This document shows positions 58,509 through 64,000 of a stretch of 64,000 nt of DNA, one piece after another. Numbering within the stretch: the stretch's first letter is position 1; the number at the start of each line of letters is the position of its first letter. Location of the stretch: contig NZ_JAFFOB010000008.1 of the NCBI RefSeq assembly GCF_016918935.1, forward strand, positions 1 to 64,000, written 5' to 3'. Below the pieces are notes generated by a model that was not told the origin of the DNA, did no database searches, and saw nothing but the letters and a program-made list of their open reading frames with translations. The stretch is from Roseitranquillus sediminis. GTDB lineage: Bacteria > Pseudomonadota > Alphaproteobacteria > Rhodobacterales > Rhodobacteraceae. The translations under genes were made by a program, and so were the position numbers.

Positions 58509-60302
58509 CTACCGAGCGCTATATTCGCCTCGTGGATGTCGACCGTCTCTGCCGGAGTCGGGTCTCGGCCGGGTGCGGGTTTGCGCGAGGGGGCGTTGGG
58601 CCATGGCGCGGAGGGCGAGCCGGGCGGCGTCGGCGCGATCGCCGCAGGATGCCGTCTGGCGGGCGCTGTCGAGCAGATAGGCGTGCGCGACGCCCGCGCG
58701 GCGCAGGGCGTGACGGTTGCGTTCCCAGAGCGCCGCGCGGGCGGCGCGTTCGGCGGCGGGATCGGGGATCGGGCGGGGCCCGAGGCGGACGAGCGGCGCG
58801 TTCACCGAAGCGAAATGATAGAGGCGGGCCGCCCGCTGCAGCCACTCCCATATCGCGAGCGCCGGCAGCGTCGGGTCGAAGCCGCCCACCGCCTCGACCA
58901 CCTGGCGGCGGACCAGCACCGTGGAACCGGGCGCCCGAAGCGTCTCGCGCCAGAGCAGCGCAGCGAAGAAGTCGCCTTGCCCGCGCGCCGGAAGCTGCCC
59001 TTCCGCATCGCTCTCCGCGCCAGTGGAGCAGACGCCGACCCGGTGCGCCGCCGCCTCGAGCAGGCCGACCTGGCGCGCGAGCTTGTCCGGCTGCCAGACG
59101 TCGCGCGGGTCGAGAAAGGCGACATAGGCGCCCTGCGCCGCCTCCAGCCCCGCGTTCAGGGCCTCGGCCAGGCCACCCGCGGCGGGCACCAGGCGCAACC
59201 GCGCATCGTCGGCAAGGCCGGCCGGGTCCGTCTCGCCCACGACCATCAGCTCGAGCGCGCCATAGCTCTGCCCCAGGACGCTGGCGATGGCGGGCGCGAG
59301 GTCGATACCAGGCTCGGCGGGGAGCACGACGCTGACCTGTGGACCCTCCGTCACCGGCGGCGCCTCCACCGCGGCGGCGACTCGGGCCGGGCGCGCCACG
59401 GGGCCGAAGCGGTGGTCGAGCTCGGCCCGGAGCCGTGCGCCCGCCGCGGCAAGGCGCCCCCGCCGGGCCGGCGGGGAGAGGATCAGGGCCTCGGCCGCCG
59501 CGGCGATGTCCGGATGCTCGCGGGCGTCGCGCCGCAGGGCGCGCGCCATGTCGGAGAGCTCGACGCGATATCGGTCAAGGCGTCCCGCCCGGACCAGCTC
59601 GTCGCGGGTGTTCTCGAGCGCGCGCAGGCGCGAGCGCAGACCGGTCTCGGAGAAGCGCCGGCCGCTCAGCGACAGCGCCTCGCCCGGAAGCCGGCGGTAG
59701 AGCGAGAGGCCGTCGCGGGTGCGGCGGATGGGGACGCCGCGCGCCATCGCCCGGCGCATCAGGTTGCCGTCGTCGTCGCCGCGGCTCTCGGCATCCCAGC
59801 CGCCGCTGGCGTCATAGGCGGCGCGGTCCCAGAGCACCGCGCAGGGCGGCGAATAGCGCCCGGTCATCCAGGCCGAGAGGTCGTCCTGCCCCGGCCGCCG
59901 GTGCGGGATCGAGGGCGGCCGCGCCAGCCAGGCCGGCCCGACGCGCTCGTAGCGGTCCCAGGGGCCGATCGCGAGGCCGGGCGCGCGCCCCGCGTCGAGC
60001 GCCGCCGAAAGCGCCGCCAGCGTCCCCGGCGTCAGCAGGTCGTCGGCGTCCATGAACATGAGCCGCTGGCCGCGGACCAGCGCCGCCCCCCGGACCCGCG
60101 CCGCCGAAGCGCCGCGCGCCGGGCCGGCATGCACCGCGACGGGGCCGCCGAAGGACCGGGCGATGTCGGGGCTGGCGTCGGTCGAGCCGTCGTCGATCAC
60201 CAGCACCTCGTCCGGCGGCGCGGTCTGGTTCAGCACCGAGCGGATCGTCTGCGCCAGGAACGCCGCGCCGTCGCGGCAGGGGATGACGACGCTGACGCTC
60301 AC
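58509..60302 (-). CDS. glycosyltransferase with two family 2 domains
   Basis: 597 aa from GTG 60302, overlapping the GT61 stop by 4 bp. Domain 1 (about 1-220): VSVVIPCRDGAAFLAQTIRS, VLVIDDGSTDASPDIARSFG, DXD-type RLMFMDADDLLTPG. A helical linker (about 220-320) leads to domain 2: QVSVVLPAEPGIDLAPAIAS, GQSYGALELMVVGETDPAGL and AYVAFLDPRDVWQPDKLARQ. Domain 2 has FLDPRD where a DXD is expected, so it may be weaker or non-catalytic. The C-terminus (RPDSGRDGRHPRGEYSAR) abuts the galE pseudogene directly, and the 3' end of the gene may itself have been altered. Confidence 0.88.
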   Translation of the reverse strand: MSVSVVIPCRDGAAFLAQTIRSVLNQTAPPDEVLVIDDGSTDASPDIARSFGGPVAVHAGPARGASAARVRGAALVRGQRLMFMDADDLLTPGTLAALSAALDAGRAPGLAIGPWDRYERVGPAWLARPPSIPHRRPGQDDLSAWMTGRYSPPCAVLWDRAAYDASGGWDAESRGDDDGNLMRRAMARGVPIRRTRDGLSLYRRLPGEALSLSGRRFSETGLRSRLRALENTRDELVRAGRLDRYRVELSDMARALRRDAREHPDIAAAAEALILSPPARRGRLAAAGARLRAELDHRFGPVARPARVAAAVEAPPVTEGPQVSVVLPAEPGIDLAPAIASVLGQSYGALELMVVGETDPAGLADDARLRLVPAAGGLAEALNAGLEAAQGAYVAFLDPRDVWQPDKLARQVGLLEAAAHRVGVCSTGAESDAEGQLPARGQGDFFAALLWRETLRAPGSTVLVRRQVVEAVGGFDPTLPALAIWEWLQRAARLYHFASVNAPLVRLGPRPIPDPAAERAARAALWERNRHALRRAGVAHAYLLDSARQTASCGDRADAARLALRAMAQRPLAQTRTRPRPDSGRDGRHPRGEYSAR

Positions 60303-61486
60303 CCCAGGACGGTCTCGAGCGCGCGGCGCAGGTCCGCCTCGTCGACGGCGAGGTCCTGGTCGAGCGGATGGCCCCCGCCCACTCCGCGGCCGCGGACCAG
60401 CGCGTAGTCCAGCCCCAGCCCGACCGCCTGCGCGTAGAAGTTCGGGTTCGGATAGGCCGGGTCGGCGATCTCGATCACCCGGGTGCCCTCGGCACAGAAG
60501 AGCATGTTGGCCAAGCCCGCCCCATGCGGGGCGAGGAGCGCCCCCGCCTCCCGCATCAGCGCAATCTGGGCCGGGAAGTCGAGCCGCTCCATCTCGACGA
60601 TCTCGAAGCCGAAGTCGCGCAGCATCGGCGTCAGCGCCTCCTCGTCCACCAGGCGGCGGCCGCGGGCCGAGCGGCGGCTGACGAAGACCCGCCGTGTGCC
60701 GGGCGCACCCTCGCCCACGGTCATACGGCGCGCCAGCCGCAGAAGCTCGGGGCGGAAGCGGTCGGTCTCGAGCAGCACCAGCTCGCGCGTGGCCAGCACC
60801 GCCCCCGAGGGCAGCTCGGGCTGCGTCGCCGGGTCGATGCCGAGAAGCGCCAGGCTGTGGTCGATCACCGGGGTGCGCTCGGCCGGCAGGACCAGGTCGG
60901 CGGTCTCGCCCAGTTCCACGAGCTGCGCGAGCTTCGGCAGGTGCGCCGTCAGCCAGTGCGCGTGGTTGTCGTAGACCCGTTCGGCGAACCAGACCGCGCG
61001 GTCCAGCGTCAGGTCGGGCCTCCGCGCGGCCAGCGGCGCATGGAACGGGCGGTAGCGGATCTCGCGCAGGTCGAGGCTGCGGCCCCGCGCGTTGAGGATG
61101 GCAGGCGCGTAGTCGCGGCCGGGCCGCGCCGCCAGCACCCGCGCCTCCGCCAGCCGCAGGAGCCGCGTCGGCCCGGCCCGCCGCTCCGGCACGTCGCGGA
61201 AGGCGTAGCCAAACCAGCCCCGCTCGTCCGGCAGGTCCTCGCGCCGCGCCACCATGCGGGGCAGCGGCGCGCGGGCGGTCGCCGCCGGATGGATCTCCGT
61301 CACCCCGGCCACGTCCGCCGCGGCGAGGTGCCGGGTCCAGCGGTAGCCCACCAGGCGCGGCGGCAGGCCGAGCCCGACGAGCCGCTGCCCCGCCCGCCGC
61401 ATCCAGCCCCTGGCCCGCCCCCTGAGGCTCGGCGCCGGCGCCGCGGCGGTCCGCGCGCCCGCCTGGTAGATCGTCTGCCTGCTCAT
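60299..61486 (-). CDS. family 61 glycosyltransferase (DUF563)
   Basis: 395 aa from ATG 61486; an ATG at 61537 would add 17 residues. GT61 signatures in the C-terminal half: GTRRVFVSRRSARGRRLVDE, PMLRDFGFEIVEMERLDFPA, QIALMREAGALLAPHGAGLA then NMLFCAEGTRVIEIADPAYP. The APHGAGL(A/T)NMLF motif is diagnostic. Bacterial GT61 enzymes work on capsules and exopolysaccharides. Co-transcribed with the double GT2 downstream. Donor sugar unknown. Confidence 0.9.
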   Translation of the reverse strand: MSRQTIYQAGARTAAAPAPSLRGRARGWMRRAGQRLVGLGLPPRLVGYRWTRHLAAADVAGVTEIHPAATARAPLPRMVARREDLPDERGWFGYAFRDVPERRAGPTRLLRLAEARVLAARPGRDYAPAILNARGRSLDLREIRYRPFHAPLAARRPDLTLDRAVWFAERVYDNHAHWLTAHLPKLAQLVELGETADLVLPAERTPVIDHSLALLGIDPATQPELPSGAVLATRELVLLETDRFRPELLRLARRMTVGEGAPGTRRVFVSRRSARGRRLVDEEALTPMLRDFGFEIVEMERLDFPAQIALMREAGALLAPHGAGLANMLFCAEGTRVIEIADPAYPNPNFYAQAVGLGLDYALVRGRGVGGGHPLDQDLAVDEADLRRALETVLG

Positions 61487-61732
61487 GCCGCCATGCACCT
61501 GTTCCGGACCGGTCTCGTGTGCGTCGAAAAGATGCACAAGCCCTTTCCGCCGGTGATCGCAGAGACGGGGCCTCAGGCAAGCCCCGGAGCCGGCACGTCA
61601 GCGACGAGGCGCGCCTTTTCCCCCGGCCGGCGTCACCTGCGGGCGTCCGGCGTTTCGGCGGGAAACGTCACCCCCGGCGAAGGCAGACGGCTGCGAGCAA
61701 GGAGCAAGGAGCATGCCACAAGGCCGAGAGTA

Positions 61733-62383
61733 TTAGGGGGAGTCGTCGAAATCGTCATCGGTATCGAAGTCGTCGGACGAGTTCTCGTAATCGTCATCGT
61801 CCTCGTGGCTCTGGAAGCTGCGCGGGAAGTCCCAGCGCTCGAACCGCTGCTCGATCATCGCGCGCTCGGCCGGGGTGATCGGCAGGTAGACGAGGCGGTT
61901 TCCGGGATAGGCGATAAGCTTCTCACCCTCGCGCAGCGGGCGGCCCGCCGGCTCCAGCGGCTGCGCCGAGCCTTCGAGAAGGTAGGTGGTGAGGCTCTGC
62001 CCCGGCACCACGTTGACCGCGACGGTCGAGCCCACGAAGACCACGGCGAGCTCGTTGCGGATCCGCACGCTCATCTCGCCGGTGTCGATCAGGAACCAGC
62101 CGACGCCCACGTTGATCGCCACGTCGGGCGGTTCCCACACCACGAGCGGGTCGGAGTTCTGGTCGAGCTGCAGCGTGGTGCCCTCGCTCCAGCGGACGAT
62201 GGCCGAGGACCCGGCGCCGGTGCTGATCGTGGCGCCCTGCCGCACCCACGTCCCGTGCTCGGCCGGCGCACCGTCGACGCGCACGTTGGGGCCCGTCGCG
62301 AGAAGCCTCGCGGTGGGATCTCCGGTCGTGCAGGCACCGAGAAGGAGGGCCGCGGCGACGAGCATGGCTGAGGTGCGAAACAT
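61733..62383 (-). CDS. FecR-domain lipoprotein with polyacidic C-terminal tail
   Basis: 216 aa from ATG 62383. Signal peptide with lipobox AMLVAAALLLGACTTGD, so lipid-anchored at Cys about 18. The FecR-like beta domain: GTWVRQGATISTGAGSSAIV, RWSEGTTLQLDQNSDPLVVW, GWFLIDTGEMSVRIRNELAV, FVGSTVAVNVVPGQSLTTYL. The last 27 residues are nearly all Asp, Glu and Ser (HEDDDDYENSSDDFDTDDDF), a likely cation-binding tail. No sigma factor or TonB receptor is adjacent, so a structural rather than signalling role is likely. The acidic tail recalls the acidic secreted protein in the left flank. Confidence 0.78.
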   Translation of the reverse strand: MFRTSAMLVAAALLLGACTTGDPTARLLATGPNVRVDGAPAEHGTWVRQGATISTGAGSSAIVRWSEGTTLQLDQNSDPLVVWEPPDVAINVGVGWFLIDTGEMSVRIRNELAVVFVGSTVAVNVVPGQSLTTYLLEGSAQPLEPAGRPLREGEKLIAYPGNRLVYLPITPAERAMIEQRFERWDFPRSFQSHEDDDDYENSSDDFDTDDDFDDSP

Positions 62384-62564
62384 GCCCGAGCCTACCACGC
62401 AGGCTTACCTTGGGTAAACCAGTTTGATGTACCAGGTCGCGCCGCCTCGCCTCCCGCGCGATGCGGTGGCCTTTCGAGGCCCGCCCCGGATTTCGTGCAA
62501 GCCGTTCAGGACCATGCTAGTTTGCCGCTCCGTGGCGATCGGCCCAGACCACACGGGGCTTCCG

Positions 62565-63458
62565 ATGGAACTCGTCAAGGCATTCGGGAAGCTGCTGGGC
62601 TGGCTCTCGGGCGTGCTCGCGGGGATCACCGCAGTGCTCTACGCCTTCGGCTTCATCGCCACCGTCACCCATCAGGGGATGCTGGGGCTCGAGCTCGCCA
62701 ACACCTCGCGCGAGCCGCTCTGGTACCTGGGCCTCGGGGCGCAGATCGCCGCCCGCTGGGCGCTGCAGGCGATGCTGGCGCTGATGCTGGTGCTGGTCCT
62801 CGGTGAGACCGTCCGCTGGCTGAGCCGCCGCGCCCGCGCCGAGGCCGCGGCCGAGCCCGGCCGCATCGCCCGCACGGCGCGCTGGCTCGACCGGCAGACG
62901 CCCTGGGGCATCGCCGTGCTCGCGCTCTTCCTGATCGGCTACATGATGTCGGCCTTCGGCGGCGCGCTCGGCATCCGGGGGCTCCTGTTCGCCGCGCCCG
63001 AGGCGATCTGCACCCGCGACGGGGTGGTGGGCGACATCGTCGCCGCGGACCTGCGCAGCCTCTCGTCCCGCGCCGACCAGGTGGTCTTCTTCGCGGTCGC
63101 GGCGCTCGGCATCTGCGGCTACGCGGTGCCGCGCCTCGCCGCGGGCCAGGCGGGCGCCCTGCCCCTCCTGATCTGCGGGGCGGTGACGCTGCAGGCGGTC
63201 GGCGCGGTGCCCTCGGCGCACGGCCTCTTCGTGCTGCGGCCCGAGCTGCGCAGCCTCGCGGCCGAGGGCGACGGGATCGGCGCCCACGGCGAGGCGCTCT
63301 ACCTGCTCGCCCGCACCGAGGACGGGCTCTGGGCGTGGGAGCCGGGGACGCAGCGGCTGCACTGGTTCGCCGGCGGCAGCTACAGCCACCTGCGGATCGG
63401 CCGGACGCACTCCATCGGCGCGCTGCTCTGCCCGCCCGGCGCGGGCGACGGCGCATGA
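62565..63458 (+). CDS. multi-pass membrane protein of unknown function
   Basis: 297 aa from ATG 62565; earlier in-frame starts (62424, 62514) add unlike sequence. Helices: LLGWLSGVLAGITAVLYAFG, WALQAMLALMLVLVLGETVR, GIAVLALFLIGYMMSAFGGA, VVFFAVAALGICGYAVPRLA, GALPLLICGAVTLQAVGAVP. The C-terminal soluble part (LYLLARTEDGLWAWEPGTQR, LHWFAGGSYSHLRIGRTHSI) looks like a small beta domain, extracytoplasmic if the topology is odd-even as counted. No family recognised. Divergent from the lipoprotein gene and upstream of a GDP-mannose synthesis gene. Confidence 0.6.
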   Translation: MELVKAFGKLLGWLSGVLAGITAVLYAFGFIATVTHQGMLGLELANTSREPLWYLGLGAQIAARWALQAMLALMLVLVLGETVRWLSRRARAEAAAEPGRIARTARWLDRQTPWGIAVLALFLIGYMMSAFGGALGIRGLLFAAPEAICTRDGVVGDIVAADLRSLSSRADQVVFFAVAALGICGYAVPRLAAGQAGALPLLICGAVTLQAVGAVPSAHGLFVLRPELRSLAAEGDGIGAHGEALYLLARTEDGLWAWEPGTQRLHWFAGGSYSHLRIGRTHSIGALLCPPGAGDGA

Positions 63459-63605
63459 ACCCCGCGAGGGGGCGCGGCACCGATCCCCGCCAGCCGCGCG
63501 ACGGCCGCCGGGTCCCGGGGAGCGGCTCCGGCCCGGGACGCAGCGGGTTGAAACGCCTCGGGCTTCCGGCGATAACCGCCGCGTGACCAGTTCCGGCGAG
63601 CGCGC

Positions 63606-64000
63606 GTGATCCATCCCGTCATCCTTTGCGGTGGCTCCGGCACCCGGCTCTGGCCGTCGTCGCGCGCCGCGTTCCCCAAGCAGTTCGCCCCGCTCGTCGG
63701 GCGCGAGAGCCTCTACCAGGCGACGCTCAGGCGGCTCTCGGGCGAGGGCTTCGACGCGCCGCTGGTGATGACCGGGGACGCGTTCCGCTTCCTCGCCACC
63801 GACCAGGCGGCGGAGATCGGCCTGACCGACGCCCGGGTGGTGGTCGAGCCCGCCGGCCGCGACACCGCCTCCGCCATCCTCACCGCCGCGCTGATGCTCG
63901 ACGACCCGCAGGCGATGATGCTGGTCGCGCCCTCGGACCACCTGATCGCCGACCGCGCGGCGTTCCTCGAGGCGGTCGCCCGCGGCGCCGAGACGGTCGA
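63606..64000 (+). CDS. mannose-1-phosphate guanylyltransferase, N-terminal part (runs off window)
   Basis: Starts at GTG 63606 and is open to the window end (131 codons). VIHPVILCGGSGTRLWPSSR followed by AAFPKQFAPLVGRESLYQAT is the signature of the GMP/CpsB (ManC) nucleotidyltransferase: the GGSGTRLWP loop binds the nucleotide and PKQF follows it. Later TDARVVVEPAGRDTASAILT and LVAPSDHLIADRAAF are also family boxes. Makes GDP-mannose from mannose-1-phosphate and GTP for exopolysaccharide. Whether the phosphomannose isomerase domain is fused cannot be seen. Confidence 0.92.
   Translation, partial: MIHPVILCGGSGTRLWPSSRAAFPKQFAPLVGRESLYQATLRRLSGEGFDAPLVMTGDAFRFLATDQAAEIGLTDARVVVEPAGRDTASAILTAALMLDDPQAMMLVAPSDHLIADRAAFLEAVARGAETV

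Noticed and set aside
1-64000. rRNA, tRNA, riboswitch or complete insertion sequence
   Set aside because: None seen on reading both strands; only the small transposase fragment near 57.8 kb was found.

Overview
The window is GC-rich throughout, with dense, often 4-bp-overlapping genes and GTG/TTG starts. Gene content (PrtD-type type I secretion, tripartite tricarboxylate and TRAP transporters, MmgE/PrpD and PrpF families, GT61) points to an alphaproteobacterium, most likely a marine or soil Rhodobacteraceae-like organism. This assignment is inferred from gene content only. I saw no rRNA, tRNA or CRISPR array.

Left flank (1-17.8 kb): surface polysaccharide and secretion genes. These are the 5' end of a probable ATP sulfurylase, a hexapeptide acyltransferase, two glycosyltransferases, a ParB-fold-like protein, and a minus-strand operon for a 743-aa acidic protein, a type I ABC exporter, an HlyD adaptor and an ExeA-like ATPase with a periplasmic tail. 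Upstream lies a separately terminated gene for a 1047-aa, extremely acidic low-complexity protein, probably the exported substrate. A LuxR-type regulator diverges from it, followed by a HEPN-like small protein and a DUF2892 membrane protein.

Middle (18.4-57.4 kb): about 39 kb of catabolic genes with four uptake systems. One part has a D-2-hydroxyacid dehydrogenase, an isocitrate-lyase/PEP-mutase family lyase, a TctCBA transporter, two adjacent PrpF-family isomerases (one GalD-like), an FCD-type GntR regulator, three MmgE/PrpD proteins, a TcuA-like flavoprotein, an Ldh2-family dehydrogenase, an alpha/beta hydrolase, a TRAP transporter, a metallo-beta-lactamase hydrolase, alcohol and aldehyde dehydrogenases, an NTF2-like protein, a second TcuA-like flavoprotein and an SDR. 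The other part has a HutC-type GntR regulator, a binding-protein ABC transporter, a second D-2-hydroxyacid dehydrogenase and the DUF1446/DUF4387 pair. Facing it is an operon for an HD-domain protein, a second TRAP transporter, an isopropylmalate/isocitrate dehydrogenase homologue and a second Ldh2 dehydrogenase. A recurring TGT-NN-ACA palindrome sits in at least six intergenic promoter regions and probably ties much of this into one regulon. A second shared site (GACTAGAC) links the ABC operon to the HD/TRAP operon. Together the genes look like uptake and stepwise oxidation, isomerisation, hydration and cleavage of branched di- or tricarboxylates. The substrate cannot be read from the sequence.

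Right flank (57.7-64 kb): a transposase remnant abuts a shattered galE pseudogene, then polysaccharide genes resume: a double-domain GT2, a GT61, a FecR-like lipoprotein, a membrane protein, and the start of a mannose-1-phosphate guanylyltransferase. The catabolic block therefore sits between two polysaccharide segments, with mobile-element debris at its right edge.
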